A stretch of 52,556 nucleotides of DNA from Candidatus Krumholzibacteriota bacterium (GCA_024275485.1 JAJRZA010000053.1:88608-141163), one strand, 5' to 3'; counted from the first letter of the stretch, positions 1 through 9,654 are shown. The notes: generated by a model not told the origin, from the letters alone. Numbers and translations: made by a program.

Positions 1-1431
1 ACCGGCCAGCAGCTGTTGCTCGGAGTTTACAGCGCCCTGAGCCGTCAGGTTGCCGCAGGAACCGTCAAGATGTATCCGCGTCACGAAATGCTGGATCTGG
101 TCGTCGTCGACGGCAAGGCGCGTGGCATCATCGTGCGCGAACTGCTCACCGGCGAGATCAAGCGCTACGAAGCCGACGCCGTGGTGCTGGCCACCGGCGG
201 TTACAGTCCGGTGTTCTATCTGTCGACCAACGCGGTCAACAGCAACGCCACGGCGGCCTGGCGCGCCCACAAGCGTGGAGCATACTTCTCCAATCCCTGC
301 TACACGCAGATTCACCCCACGGCCGTGCCCCAAATGGGCGACTATCAGTCAAAGCTGACTTTGATGAGTGAATCCCTGCGCAACGATGGTCGGGTTTGGG
401 TGCCGTTGAAGGCTGGCGATACTCGTCGCCCCACGGAGATTCCCGAAAACGAACGCGATTATTACCTCGAGCGTCGTTATCCAGCTTTTGGTAATCTGGT
501 TCCCCGCGATATTGCTGCCAGAGCAGCCAAGGTGGAATGCGACAAGGGTAAACATGCCTATTATTCGCCCTACTCGGTCTACCTGGACTTCGATGAAGCC
601 ATTGGTCGATTGGGCAAGGACGTGGTGGGCGACCGTTACGGCAACCTCTTCGATATGTACGAAGAAATCATCGGCGACAGCCCTTACGAGTCTCCCATGA
701 TGATCTATCCCGCCCCCCACTACACCATGGGTGGACTGTGGGTGGATTACAACCTGCAGAGCACCATCGAAGGTTTGTTTGTGGCCGGGGAAGCCAACTT
801 CTCCGATCACGGCGCCAACCGTCTCGGTGCCAGCGCCCTGATGCAGGGTCTGGCCGACGGCTATTTCGTGGTTCCCCGTGTGGTTGCCAACTACCTGGCC
901 GGTACCAAGCTGGACAAGGTCACCACCGAGAACGAAGCCTTCAAGTCCACCGAGGACGATGTTCGCAAGCACTTCACTCGCTTGCTGGACATCAAGGGCA
1001 AGCGCACGGTGCGAGACATCCATTGGGATCTGGGCCGCGTCATGTGGGAAAATGTCGGCATGGCTCGCAACAAGGCCGGTTTGACCGAAGCCATCGACAA
1101 GATCGGCAAGTTGCGCGAAAACTTCTGGCAGGACCTGACCATCACCGGCAACGAAAACGACCTGAACAAGCAGCTCGAACAGGCCAACCGTCTGGGCGAC
1201 TACCTTGAGTTGGGTGAACTGATGGCCCGCGACGCGCTCATGCGTGAGGAATCCTGCGGTGGCCACTTCCGCGAAGAACACATGACCGAAGATGGCGAAG
1301 CCAAGCGCAACGATGCCGACTTCAGCTTCGTCTCGGCCTGGGAGTTCAAGGGTGAAAACCAGGCCCCTGAAATGCACAAGGAAACCCTGGATTTCAAAGA
1401 CGTGGAAGTCAAAACCCGTAGCTACAAATAG
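1..1431 (+). CDS. sdhA: Succinate dehydrogenase/fumarate reductase flavoprotein subunit (5' end outside window)
   Basis: Catalytic FAD subunit of complex II, interconverting succinate and fumarate at the inner face of the cytoplasmic membrane. The frame is open from base 1, so the N-terminal FAD-binding part and the histidyl-FAD site lie upstream. Visible family landmarks are HPTAVP (near base 313), RDIAARA with the expected catalytic Arg (near 505), HYTMGG (near 718) and HGANRLG (near 808). The C-terminal REES-GGHFREE segment is typical of the family. The long form with this C-terminus resembles the B-type enzymes of Bacteroidota, Chlorobi and epsilonproteobacteria. sdhB follows 13 bases downstream. 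A cytochrome b subunit gene is expected just upstream but is not in the window. The direction of the reaction (oxidase or reductase) cannot be decided from sequence. Confidence 0.95.
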   Translation, partial: TGQQLLLGVYSALSRQVAAGTVKMYPRHEMLDLVVVDGKARGIIVRELLTGEIKRYEADAVVLATGGYSPVFYLSTNAVNSNATAAWRAHKRGAYFSNPCYTQIHPTAVPQMGDYQSKLTLMSESLRNDGRVWVPLKAGDTRRPTEIPENERDYYLERRYPAFGNLVPRDIAARAAKVECDKGKHAYYSPYSVYLDFDEAIGRLGKDVVGDRYGNLFDMYEEIIGDSPYESPMMIYPAPHYTMGGLWVDYNLQSTIEGLFVAGEANFSDHGANRLGASALMQGLADGYFVVPRVVANYLAGTKLDKVTTENEAFKSTEDDVRKHFTRLLDIKGKRTVRDIHWDLGRVMWENVGMARNKAGLTEAIDKIGKLRENFWQDLTITGNENDLNKQLEQANRLGDYLELGELMARDALMREESCGGHFREEHMTEDGEAKRNDADFSFVSAWEFKGENQAPEMHKETLDFKDVEVKTRSYK

Positions 1432-1444
1432 AGAAAGGTTAGCC

Positions 1445-2218
1445 ATGTCAGACCAAAGCATTCAGAAAAACGGAATGACAATTCACCTGAAGATCTGGCG
1501 CCAGGCCAGTCGCAGCGACGACGGAAAGTTCGTCGACTACACGGTGGAGAATGTCCAGGCCGAGATGTCCTTTCTCGAAATGCTGGATATCCTCAACGAA
1601 GATCTGGTGCGCAAGGGTGAAGAAGCGGTTGAATTCGACAATGATTGTCGCGAAGGCATCTGCGGCACTTGCGGTATGATCGTCAGCGGAGTTGCCCACG
1701 GCACCCATGCGGCCACCACCACCTGCGAGATCCGCATGCGCAGCTACAAGGATGGCGAGACCATCACGGTGGAACCGTTCCGGGCCACGGCCTTCCCATT
1801 GATCAAGGATTTGGTAGTGGACCGAGCAGCCTTTGACCGCATCCAGACCAGGGGTGGTTTCGTGTCCATGAACGTGGGCTCAGCCCCCGACGGCAACGCG
1901 CAACTAATCTCCAAGCACAACGCCGACAACGCTCTCGACTCAGCCACCTGCATTGGTTGCGGCGCCTGTGTGGCCGCCTGCCCCAATGGGTCGGCCAGCC
2001 TGTTCGTCAGCGCCAAAATCAGTCAGTTCAGCTGGTTGCCACAAGGCGACCCCGAGCGAACTCGGCGGGCGTTGATGATGGTCGAGCAAATGGATGATGA
2101 AGGTTTTGGCGACTGCTCGAATCATGGGGAATGTGAGGCTGCTTGCCCCAAGGAGATAAGTATCCAGAACATTGCCCGGATGAGGCGGGAGTTTATCAAG
2201 GCGGCTTTCAAGGGGTAG
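1445..2218 (+). CDS. sdhB: Succinate dehydrogenase/fumarate reductase iron-sulfur subunit
   Basis: Electron-transfer subunit of complex II, 257 residues, carrying electrons between the SdhA flavin and the membrane quinone site. The plant-type [2Fe-2S] ligands are C68, C73, C76 and C94. The C-terminal ferredoxin domain has C169-x2-C172-x2-C175-x3-C179-P and C224, C230, C234-P, which supply the [4Fe-4S] and [3Fe-4S] clusters. The ATG at 1445 is preceded by GAGAAAGG, and it is chosen over an upstream in-frame start inside sdhA because the protein family begins here. It is cotranscribed with sdhA and is the last gene of the operon, since a hairpin follows it. Confidence 0.96.
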   Translation: MSDQSIQKNGMTIHLKIWRQASRSDDGKFVDYTVENVQAEMSFLEMLDILNEDLVRKGEEAVEFDNDCREGICGTCGMIVSGVAHGTHAATTTCEIRMRSYKDGETITVEPFRATAFPLIKDLVVDRAAFDRIQTRGGFVSMNVGSAPDGNAQLISKHNADNALDSATCIGCGACVAACPNGSASLFVSAKISQFSWLPQGDPERTRRALMMVEQMDDEGFGDCSNHGECEAACPKEISIQNIARMRREFIKAAFKG

Positions 2219-2252
2219 CTCTCGGGCCTTGATTGTTTGGTTGGATTGGTGG

Positions 2253-2284
2253 GACCTTGCTCCGCTGGAGCAGGGTCTCATTTG
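2253..2284 (+). terminator. Probable rho-independent terminator of the sdh operon
   Basis: An 11-bp stem (2253-2263 with 2267-2277, one G-U pair) closes a 3-base loop 34 bases after the sdhB stop. The following tract TCATTTG is only moderately T-rich, so termination may be partial. Confidence 0.6.
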
Positions 2285-2328
2285 CATAGGTCCGGTGCCG
2301 GACGGATGCCATCAGGAGCTCCATGAAA

Positions 2329-3975
2329 TCAGCCCCGGACCTGTGCCTCATTCGGGGAAACTTTCTGTATTCCTGGCAGATTGATCGACTCCATTATTGC
2401 CAGCATGTCGTGATAGGCCACCCTCGAGATGTAACCTGAGTAGAAATAATCCCGGATTTCTCCCGGTGTGACTGCGCAGCCTTCGCGGCAGGCGCGTTCA
2501 AGGCCTCTGGCGAGTTGGGAACGAAGGATTTCACGCACACCGTAAGCAGTCTTCATGATATGACTCTGGTGGTTAATGGTGAGTCCTCCGGTGACGGCGT
2601 CATCGCGTATTACTGCCACCAGCAAAGTGAGGGCGGCTATCCCTTCGACAATTTTGTTGACGCTGTTCTTGGCTCCATATTCCACGACGGGGACCTTCAA
2701 AGTACAGGCCTGCCTTTCCAGTTCCGTATGCATGGGAAGAGCTTCGGCATAAATATCCGTGATTGATTGCAGATATTTCGATTCCTTCTTGCTTGATACC
2801 AACCACAACAGGAGCAGGGCAATTGAAGTGCCGAAGGTATAGAGAAACAAAATCAGGACCAACCCGGTTTGCAGCAATGCAATGTTCTTGCTGGGATAGG
2901 TCTGGTTGATACGGCTTGCGAAGTCGCGGCCAAACATTGGTGAATCGGCGATTTGGCCATCCTCGGGCGTAAATTCCATAAGCCGATCGGCAACATCGCG
3001 GACAACCCACATGGGGACATTGGGATTCGCCACCAGCAAAGCCTCGGTCGCCAAAGTCGTGATGCCCTCGGCACCCGGGTAAGTCTGTTGCAGAGCCGAT
3101 TGTGCTCGGAAGGTTGTTTGTTTCATGGGCCGGTCATAGATCTTGGCCAGATCTTCTCTCACCGATGGGTGGATACTCATCATGCTTATCTTGTCGCCCG
3201 ATTCCAGAAGAATATTTCGGGCATCGATGTTGGGTGCCCCGCCAGTCCAGAACACCACGTCCAGCCCGCCACTAACCAAGCTATCCATAGCCTCGGTGAA
3301 TACCATCCCAGCGGGTTTGACTGTATCGCCAAGATTACAGATGTCCAGGATGTTTGCAGGCAGGCTCAAATGCGGTGCACTCTCGCTGGATTTCATGCGC
3401 ACCTTGGCATCATTGAAGAACGCGATCATGAACGCGTTTTTTTCTGGGGAGATCACCATGGAAGATGGCACCGGTAGATCGGTCGACTTCTGGATGGAGT
3501 CGCGGCGTGCAAGGTTGTAGAAGACATGGACCTTCTCTTCATAGACCGGTGCAATGATATCGATCTCCTTCTTGCTGTAGTCCTCTCGCAGAAGTATGTC
3601 CGACTGCACGATGGCGAGTGAGATGTCGTTGTTGGCGACACTTTGGGCGATCTCCTTGGATCCCGATGGTTTGGTGTCATTGGTGATGGTGATCCCCCGC
3701 ACTGACTTAGCGAGGTGATCGCCTAGTTTTTCATACAGGCCGCCCGATGTGGAATAAAAGGTGTAGTTGTTTTCACCCCTGACATATCGAATCGTATTGA
3801 TGGGGTTGTACTGTGGGAAAAAACTGCTGGTAATCAAGTAGAAAGCAACCAGTGATGTCACCAGCGAGATGAAATGAATGACCTTGCGTTCGCGGCTGCG
3901 CACCATGTTGTCGGGCTCAAAGAGGCCCAGAGCGCGGCTCATCAAGGCGGGAAACCAACCTATAAGCCAGAACAT
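2329..3975 (-). CDS. Membrane-anchored TAXI-family TRAP solute-receptor protein
   Basis: 548 residues. The segment from about residue 72 (FYSTSGGLYEKLG) to about 350 resembles the TAXI branch of TRAP transporter periplasmic receptors, including a FWTGGAPN stretch near 242. Ordinary TAXI receptors are about 320 residues with a cleaved signal. This one has an N-terminal membrane segment (about 32-53) and a second hydrophobic segment at about 365-393, followed by about 155 residues predicted to be cytoplasmic. The ligand domain would therefore be tethered outside the membrane with a C-terminal tail inside. No TRAP permease (DctQM) gene is nearby. The ATG at 3975 has a strong AGGAGG site. It may act as a sensor or as a receptor for a distant permease; the ligand is unknown. 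Confidence 0.8.
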   Translation of the reverse strand: MFWLIGWFPALMSRALGLFEPDNMVRSRERKVIHFISLVTSLVAFYLITSSFFPQYNPINTIRYVRGENNYTFYSTSGGLYEKLGDHLAKSVRGITITNDTKPSGSKEIAQSVANNDISLAIVQSDILLREDYSKKEIDIIAPVYEEKVHVFYNLARRDSIQKSTDLPVPSSMVISPEKNAFMIAFFNDAKVRMKSSESAPHLSLPANILDICNLGDTVKPAGMVFTEAMDSLVSGGLDVVFWTGGAPNIDARNILLESGDKISMMSIHPSVREDLAKIYDRPMKQTTFRAQSALQQTYPGAEGITTLATEALLVANPNVPMWVVRDVADRLMEFTPEDGQIADSPMFGRDFASRINQTYPSKNIALLQTGLVLILFLYTFGTSIALLLLWLVSSKKESKYLQSITDIYAEALPMHTELERQACTLKVPVVEYGAKNSVNKIVEGIAALTLLVAVIRDDAVTGGLTINHQSHIMKTAYGVREILRSQLARGLERACREGCAVTPGEIRDYFYSGYISRVAYHDMLAIMESINLPGIQKVSPNEAQVRG

Positions 3976-4333
3976 GAGAACTCCCTCCTGCTCAAACGGG
4001 AAATATCCGCAAAAAAGTCTAAGAGACTATTTGCCACCCGGGTATCCTCCCCGCCGCACAGGTTATCATTTTTTGTGCCGAGTCGCCAATGTTGCTGGTA
4101 TTAAGCAGGATACCGGATTGTCAATCCTGAATCCTTGTGGGTAGGGTTTTAGAAAATCCGCGCCTCTTCTGGATTTTCATTCCAACCGGTCGTCAAACAA
4201 GGAAGGTAAGACGTCCGGTTTCTTATCTGTGTTGATGGTCGGAGCTGGAGTCGGGTGGCCGCAGTATTTTTGATCAGAGGAGATTGAGAATCGTTAAAAA
4301 TTCTGTTTCGCACCCATACGGAGCAGCCCGATC
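3976..4333. other. Intergenic region between divergent genes, no gene seen
   Basis: No convincing coding frame, RNA gene or repeat is visible. It must hold the promoter of the TAXI receptor gene on the minus strand, but I cannot point to a good -35/-10 pair for it. Confidence 0.5.
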
Positions 4334-4362
4334 TTGACCTCCCTGGTTTGCAAGGCGATTAT
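4334..4362 (+). promoter_or_regulatory. Candidate sigma-70-type promoter for the P-loop gene
   Basis: TTGACC at 4334-4339, a 17-base spacer and GATTAT at 4357-4362 form a plausible housekeeping promoter, 47 bases upstream of the ATG at 4409. Confidence 0.45.
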
Positions 4363-4408
4363 TCGGGTTAGATTCTCGTTTCATTTCGCATCGAAGGAAG
4401 GGAAAACC

Positions 4409-5383
4409 ATGTCCAAGCATATTGACGTCCTGCTCCTGCTCGCCCTGCCCGCCAGCGGCAAAAGCGAAGCCCGCCGCTACCTGGCCAGCCTTAGTCCCGA
4501 ACAATGTCACGAGCAGTTCGGCATCGGCCACACCGTCCAGTTGGATGATTTCCCATACGTGCACATCATGCGTCGCATCACCGACGAACTGACCGAACGC
4601 GGCCACACCGGCATGTTCTTCCTTTCGCCCGCCTTGCCATTCCGCAACCCCGTGGACTGGCTGACGTTGATTGAGTTGCTCAACGAGGATTACGATGATC
4701 TGGTGGCCGGAAACAAGCCCGCCCCCGAATCAGCCGCCCTGTGGCTTTTCGACCGCATCGACGCGGCCAGGATGCGCGCCGGTGGTGAGGCCATAATCTG
4801 CACCTTGGATGAAAACCTGCGCCAGGAAATCGCCGGTCCCATTGAAGATGAAGCCCAAACCCTTTTACGCGACAAAATCGCCGAAGTGCCCGACAGCCTC
4901 GAAGGCAAAACCGTCGTCGTGGAATTTGCCCGTGGCGGCGCCGATGCCTCCCCCCTGCCCCTGGTGCACCCCTTCGGGTACAAAGCCAGCCTGGCTCAGC
5001 TCAACCAGAAGATGCTTGCCAAGGCCAGCATCCTTTACATCTGGGTGGAACCTGAAGAATCACGCCGCAAGAACGCCGCCCGCACCGACCCCAACGATCC
5101 CGGCAGCATCCTGCATCACGGTGTTCCCTTGGCCGTCATGTACGGGGACTATGGCATATGTGACATGGGATACCAGTTGGAACAGTCGGAAAAGGCCAAC
5201 ACCGTGCAGGTGGAAAAAGATGGTCAAACCTATTTCCTTCCTGTGGGTCGTTTCGACAACCGCCAGGATCGTACTTCGTTCATTCGCGAGGATGAAGACC
5301 AGTGGTCCGACGAAGACAAGGCAGCCCTGCAGGCCGGCATGCGGGAAGCCTTCGACCAGCTGGCTGATGGCAGTGAAGGCTGA
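4409..5383 (+). CDS. P-loop NTPase-like protein of unknown function
   Basis: 324 residues, soluble, no signal peptide. The N-terminus has a hydrophobic strand followed by a Walker A-like loop, ALPASGKSE, at residues 12-20, as in nucleotide or small-molecule kinases. The rest is acidic and matches no family I can name. A region near the middle holds WVEPEESRRKNAAR and a conserved-looking PNDPGS stretch. The start at 4409 is preceded by GAAGGAAGGG; an upstream in-frame TTG would sit inside the predicted promoter. It is a single-gene unit, convergent with the Nramp-like gene. ATP or GTP binding is inferred from the loop only. Confidence 0.75.
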   Translation: MSKHIDVLLLLALPASGKSEARRYLASLSPEQCHEQFGIGHTVQLDDFPYVHIMRRITDELTERGHTGMFFLSPALPFRNPVDWLTLIELLNEDYDDLVAGNKPAPESAALWLFDRIDAARMRAGGEAIICTLDENLRQEIAGPIEDEAQTLLRDKIAEVPDSLEGKTVVVEFARGGADASPLPLVHPFGYKASLAQLNQKMLAKASILYIWVEPEESRRKNAARTDPNDPGSILHHGVPLAVMYGDYGICDMGYQLEQSEKANTVQVEKDGQTYFLPVGRFDNRQDRTSFIREDEDQWSDEDKAALQAGMREAFDQLADGSEG

Positions 5384-5422
5384 GTCTTCCATGGATTTTC
5401 AGAAGACAGAATTAATCATTCA

Positions 5423-6682
5423 TCAGGCCAGCCATCTTACAAAGACCCAAAGCAGGCCAAATCCCACCAGAAAAACAATGCCGGCCCAGCTGAGCCAGGT
5501 CATGGCTCGTCCGGGTCGGTGTTCAACAGGCATATTGTCCCCGCGCACGGCACGGAAATTTAGGACGGCCACAAGGGGTGCGGTAAGAAAGGCCAGAATG
5601 GTCACCACATCCACCAGGGCCTTCATGTTGGTGACAAAGAAAGTAACAACCAGAAGTGATATCCCAATCAGGGAAAACAGGAAGAACAAATATCCTGTGC
5701 GCCCGGTCCGGGGCGACTGTCCCGATACCAGTCGAAGGCCCACGTCCAATGTTCGGGCATAACCATCCAACACGGTCAAGGTTGTGGAAAACATGGTGAT
5801 GAAAGCAACGGTGGCGATCACCCAGTAGCTCCAATCGCCCAGGGTTGCGGTGAACATTTCCACCAGTTGGGCCGAGAAACGCACAGCTTTGGGTGAAAAT
5901 TCGGTGCCTGTCCCGTGCATGACCAAAGCCCCGAAACTGACAAATGCCAGGGCCAGAATCACCGTGGCAATATAGCCCAGATTGTAATCCACCATGGCCT
6001 GCAGCATGGTAGGGGTTTTGCCCCGGGTGCGGTTTTTTTCCAGGACCCACAGTGAAGACCAGGCGCCTATTTCAAGAGGCGCGGGCATCCAACCCATCAG
6101 AGCCAGTAGAAAGGTTAATCCAACAGTGGAAAATACACCTGGATGGGTGAAGCCAGGGGCTCCAACCGGTCCATGGCGAAACGCCAAACCCACCGAGACA
6201 AGGGTCAACCCGCCCAGGACCAGGACCATTACCTTCATGAGGAGATCCAGGGTGCCATAGCGGCCGACCACCAGAATTCCACCAATCAGGATCAGGACCA
6301 GGAGGCTCACCATCGGCAGGGACAGACTTAGCCCCAACAAGGCTCCGGCAAACCCGGCGGTGACCACGGTCACTGCCGCCAAAGTAATAAAGGAGGATGC
6401 CAGAACAACAAACATGAAGACAGCCAAAATCCAGGGTCCCTGCCTCTGATAACCTTCAAGCAAACTCTCTCCCGTAGCCACGGTGTAACGATGGGCGTAT
6501 TGGAAAAAAGGATATTTGAACAACAGCACCAGCACCACGGCCCACAGCAAATCAAAACCGTACCCCGCCCCGGCCCTGGTTGCCTGAACCAAATGAGAAA
6601 CCCCGATGGCCGCCCCGGCGAAAAGAATTCCCGGTCCCACCGATTGAAACATTTCGGCAATACCTGGCCGGACTGCTCTCAT
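5423..6682 (-). CDS. Nramp-like divalent-metal-transporter family protein with atypical metal site
   Basis: 419 residues, about 11 hydrophobic segments, with the overall pattern of the Nramp (SLC11) family. Canonical members have DPGN in TM1 and MPHN in TM6, which bind Mn(II)/Fe(II). Here the corresponding positions read GPGI (residues 16-19) and MPAP (199-202), so the usual Asp, Asn, His ligands are missing while Met-Pro is kept. TM1 continues into IGVSHLVQ, a pattern I associate with a divergent Bacteroidota-type subgroup. Substrate may be another cation or not a metal at all. The ATG overlaps the stop of the thioesterase gene by 4 bases (ATGA), so translation is coupled and the gene is third in an operon. 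Confidence 0.8.
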   Translation of the reverse strand: MRAVRPGIAEMFQSVGPGILFAGAAIGVSHLVQATRAGAGYGFDLLWAVVLVLLFKYPFFQYAHRYTVATGESLLEGYQRQGPWILAVFMFVVLASSFITLAAVTVVTAGFAGALLGLSLSLPMVSLLVLILIGGILVVGRYGTLDLLMKVMVLVLGGLTLVSVGLAFRHGPVGAPGFTHPGVFSTVGLTFLLALMGWMPAPLEIGAWSSLWVLEKNRTRGKTPTMLQAMVDYNLGYIATVILALAFVSFGALVMHGTGTEFSPKAVRFSAQLVEMFTATLGDWSYWVIATVAFITMFSTTLTVLDGYARTLDVGLRLVSGQSPRTGRTGYLFFLFSLIGISLLVVTFFVTNMKALVDVVTILAFLTAPLVAVLNFRAVRGDNMPVEHRPGRAMTWLSWAGIVFLVGFGLLWVFVRWLA

Positions 6683-7107
6683 GAAGCATCTCTCGGCTTG
6701 TCGGCCACCCGGATTTTTTCAAATCCCGCAAGCACTTCACCAGCCATGGCTTTGGCCCGTCCGGTTTTCAGGTCGATCACGGAAAAAGTAACATCTGCAT
6801 CCGCCACTGTTTTTCCAGTTTGCCGGTTGATAACTTCTTGATGGATGGTCCCCTTGCGGCCTTCCAGTTTGGTTGTCTCCGAAAGAATCTCCAGATCAAT
6901 CCCCGGACTCGCCGGCCGCAGAAAATTGATGGTCACCGAAACAACAACAAATCCCAATCCGCGATCCTGCCAATAGGACAAATCCATGCCAGCTTCCAGG
7001 TACTGCCAGCGGGCCTCCTCCAGCATCTCCAGATAGCGTGCATTGTTCACGTGGCCATAATAATCGCAATGGTATCCACGAACCTTGATGATGGTCGAAT
7101 GGGGCAA
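6679..7107 (-). CDS. Acyl-CoA thioesterase, 4HBT/hotdog family (YbgC/FadM-like)
   Basis: 142 residues, one hotdog domain. The N-terminal motif YHCDYYGHVNNARYLE contains the catalytic Asp (D15) and the GHVNN pattern of FadM/YbgC-type thioesterases, which hydrolyse acyl-CoAs in the cytoplasm. Translation appears to start at TTG (7107), three bases after the upstream dehydratase stop. A GAGGAG site overlaps that stop codon, which supports coupling. The downstream Nramp-like gene overlaps by ATGA. The natural acyl chain cannot be read from sequence. Confidence 0.88.
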   Translation of the reverse strand: MPHSTIIKVRGYHCDYYGHVNNARYLEMLEEARWQYLEAGMDLSYWQDRGLGFVVVSVTINFLRPASPGIDLEILSETTKLEGRKGTIHQEVINRQTGKTVADADVTFSVIDLKTGRAKAMAGEVLAGFEKIRVADKPRDAS

Positions 7108-7110
7108 GAT

Positions 7111-8082
7111 TCACTCCTCTTTCTTCAGTTTGTCAGCATGCCAGGGCAAATGATCCAGGTCCACATTGCCGCCGGAAATGATGATGCCGATGTTCAGATC
7201 CTTCATTTCCCCAGCGTGCTGCAAAACCGCAGCCAAGCACACGGCGCTCGATGGTTCCACGATGATTTTCATGCGTTCCCAAATCAATCGCATGGCGGTG
7301 ATGATGGCGGCATCGTCCACCGTCCAGATCGTTTCAACATGGTCCCTGATGATGGGAAAATTCAACTTCCCCAGAGATGTCAACAGACCGTCGGCCACCG
7401 TATCGGGGTTGACCGAAGGTATAATATGCCCGGCTGTCAGGGAGCGGGCGGCATCGTCGGCTCCGCACGGCTCAGCGGCTATGACACGGGCACCGGGAGC
7501 CAGGGCTCGTGTGGACAAAGCCGTTCCCGACAACAGTCCGCCACCACCCACGGGTGCCATCATCACATCCAGGTTTGGCCGATCTTCAAGTAACTCCAGG
7601 GCGGAGGTGGCCTGACCGGCGATGATGCGCGCGTTGTCATAAGGATGGATGAAAACCGCGCCGGTTCGTTTCACCACTTCAGCGAGGGTTGATTCCCGGG
7701 CCTGCAAAGTGGGCTCGCAGTCGATGATCTCGGCACCATAACCGGCCACCGCTGCTTTTTTCACCGCTGGAGCACTGGTGGGCATAACCACGTAGGCAGT
7801 CACTCCGCGCAGCCGGGCGGCAAGGGCCAAAGCCTGGGCATGGTTGCCGGAACTGTGGGTGGCCACGCCCCTTGCCGCCTCTTCATCCGATAGGGAAAAC
7901 ACCGCATTGGTGGCACCTCGCATCTTGAAAGCGCCAACCTTCTGAAAATTCTCGCATTTGAAAAAAAGACGGCAATCGGCCTGATTGTCGATGGCAGAGC
8001 AGGTCAGCACCGGCGTGCGGTGAATATAGGGGGCGATGCGCCTTGCGGCTTCCCGGATTTCCATGATGGTGATCATCGTCAT
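7111..8082 (-). CDS. Threonine/serine dehydratase (PLP fold type II)
   Basis: 323 residues. It has the Schiff-base lysine in GAFKMRGA (K53), the SSGNHAQA substrate loop and the glycine-rich GGGGLLSG phosphate loop near residue 175. These define threonine ammonia-lyase, serine dehydratase and serine racemase enzymes, which convert threonine to 2-oxobutanoate or serine to pyruvate. It lacks the C-terminal ACT-like regulatory domain of biosynthetic IlvA, so it is the short catabolic or racemase type. It is the first gene of an operon with the thioesterase and the Nramp-like gene. The ATG at 8082 has only a weak ribosome site; a second ATG at residue 7 is possible. Confidence 0.88.
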   Translation of the reverse strand: MTMITIMEIREAARRIAPYIHRTPVLTCSAIDNQADCRLFFKCENFQKVGAFKMRGATNAVFSLSDEEAARGVATHSSGNHAQALALAARLRGVTAYVVMPTSAPAVKKAAVAGYGAEIIDCEPTLQARESTLAEVVKRTGAVFIHPYDNARIIAGQATSALELLEDRPNLDVMMAPVGGGGLLSGTALSTRALAPGARVIAAEPCGADDAARSLTAGHIIPSVNPDTVADGLLTSLGKLNFPIIRDHVETIWTVDDAAIITAMRLIWERMKIIVEPSSAVCLAAVLQHAGEMKDLNIGIIISGGNVDLDHLPWHADKLKKEE

Positions 8083-8264
8083 AGTTTATCAACCTATTCT
8101 GATCTTGGGCAGGAAAATTCCCGCACCGACGTTTTTTGATGTTTCCAGGCTGCGCCGAATCCCCCTAAAAAATTCCTTTCTTAACAAACGCCAGTCCATG
8201 CCCTAGATTTACTGAGATAATTCGACCGCAAGCCACCACATTGCCCCTGCCGCAGGAGATTTTT

Positions 8265-9617
8265 ATGAGCCAAGGCGCACAATCCTGGCACTTTCCCCGC
8301 TTGTTTTGGACCGGAAACGCCGCCGAACTGTTCGAGCGCGCTGCATATTACGGAACTTTCATCGCCCTGCGAACCTATTTGATCCGCGTTGTGGGCCTGG
8401 ACGATGTGCAAGCCGGCTGGGTGGCCGGTTTGTTCGGTGGCTGGATCTACCTGGTGCCATTCTTCACCGGCGCCCTGGCCGACCGCATCGGTTTTCGCCC
8501 ATCCTTGATGGTCGCTTTTGCCCTGCTGACCCTGGGCTACGGCACTTTGGGCGTCTTCCATACCATGGCACCGGTGGGTGTGGGCCTGGCGCTAATCGTC
8601 CTGGGTGGGGCCATCGTCAAACCCGTGATTACCGGGACGGTATCCAAATCATCCAATGAGGCGAACCGTGCCCGGGCATTCAGTATTTTCTACATGGTGG
8701 TCAACATCGGGTCGTTCACCGGTAAGACCATCGTCGCTCCCCTGCGTATCCAGATGGGGGTTGAGATGGTGCCCTATTTCTCGGCAGGAGCTTCGTTTCT
8801 GGCGCTGATCCTGGTAGCGATGATCTTCTTTCCCGAACGCGATACGAGCCGCAGAGGGTCCAAGAGTATCCGCGAGACCTTGGATGGAATGTGGATGGCC
8901 ATGAGCAATATGCGCTTTCTTATGTTGATCCTGATCACCGCCGGGTTTTGGGCCATTCAGGGCCAGCTCTACGCATCCATGCCCGACTACGTCCTGCGCA
9001 TGGCCGGTGAAACCTATAAGCCAGAGTGGTACGCAAACATCAACCCATTGGTGGTGGTGCTCTTCGTGGTTTTGATCACTCAACTAGTTCGCAAGTGGAA
9101 ACCCCAGAATTCTATCCTGGTGGCTATGATCTTGATTCCATTTTCCGCCATTTCCATGGCGGCATCAGCCTGGTTCCATGGCAATGTGCACATTTTTGGC
9201 ATGGAACTGCACCCGATCACTCTCATGATGATCATTGGTATTGCCATCCAGGGTATTGCCGAATGTTTTCTCAGCCCCAAGTGGCTTGAATTTGCTTCGC
9301 TTCAGGCCCCAAAAGGCAAGGAAGGCACCTATCTGGGTTTTGCTCACATGAATACGTTCTTCGCCTGGATCTTCGGGTTTGCTTTCTCCGGATACCTGCT
9401 CAGCAAGTACTGTCCGGAACCAAGTACTCTTGACCCGGCGATTCAAGCTGCCCACCAGGCTGCGCTGGTCGGCCAAGGTCCCATGCCCGAAGCTTATGTT
9501 CACGCCCATTATTTGTGGTATGCGTATGTCGGGGTGGGATTCATCTCGCTGGCAGCTTTGCTGGTCTTTATCGCCGTGACCAAGAGGCTGGATGAGAAAA
9601 AGGCCGCCATCGGTTAA
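8265..9617 (+). CDS. POT-family (MFS) proton-dependent peptide transporter
   Basis: 450 residues with about 12 membrane segments. The first helix carries the ExxER motif of proton-coupled oligopeptide transporters (E21, E24, R25, followed by YYG), and ADRIGFRPS fits the MFS loop between helices 2 and 3. The protein is therefore likely to import di- or tripeptides or related compounds across the inner membrane using protons. The ATG at 8265 follows AGGAGATTTTT; an in-frame TTG at 8241 is less likely. The gene stands alone, divergent from the dehydratase operon, and ends at a strong terminator. Confidence 0.85.
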   Translation: MSQGAQSWHFPRLFWTGNAAELFERAAYYGTFIALRTYLIRVVGLDDVQAGWVAGLFGGWIYLVPFFTGALADRIGFRPSLMVAFALLTLGYGTLGVFHTMAPVGVGLALIVLGGAIVKPVITGTVSKSSNEANRARAFSIFYMVVNIGSFTGKTIVAPLRIQMGVEMVPYFSAGASFLALILVAMIFFPERDTSRRGSKSIRETLDGMWMAMSNMRFLMLILITAGFWAIQGQLYASMPDYVLRMAGETYKPEWYANINPLVVVLFVVLITQLVRKWKPQNSILVAMILIPFSAISMAASAWFHGNVHIFGMELHPITLMMIIGIAIQGIAECFLSPKWLEFASLQAPKGKEGTYLGFAHMNTFFAWIFGFAFSGYLLSKYCPEPSTLDPAIQAAHQAALVGQGPMPEAYVHAHYLWYAYVGVGFISLAALLVFIAVTKRLDEKKAAIG

Positions 9618-9654
9618 TTGCAACCGGCTGGGCCGGAACTATTGAATTGGATAG

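Noticed and set aside
349-1461. Long open frame antisense to sdhA (370 codons)
   Set aside because: Mirror of a strongly conserved gene in GC-rich DNA; no ribosome site and no recognisable protein features.
5384-5422. Hairpin between the convergent P-loop and Nramp-like genes
   Set aside because: The GTCTTC/GAAGAC stem is only six pairs with a large loop and no T tract; too weak to call a terminator.
8286-8301. TGGCAC-N7-GCT sequence resembling a sigma-54 promoter
   Set aside because: It lies within the start of the POT coding region and lacks the T before GC; likely chance.
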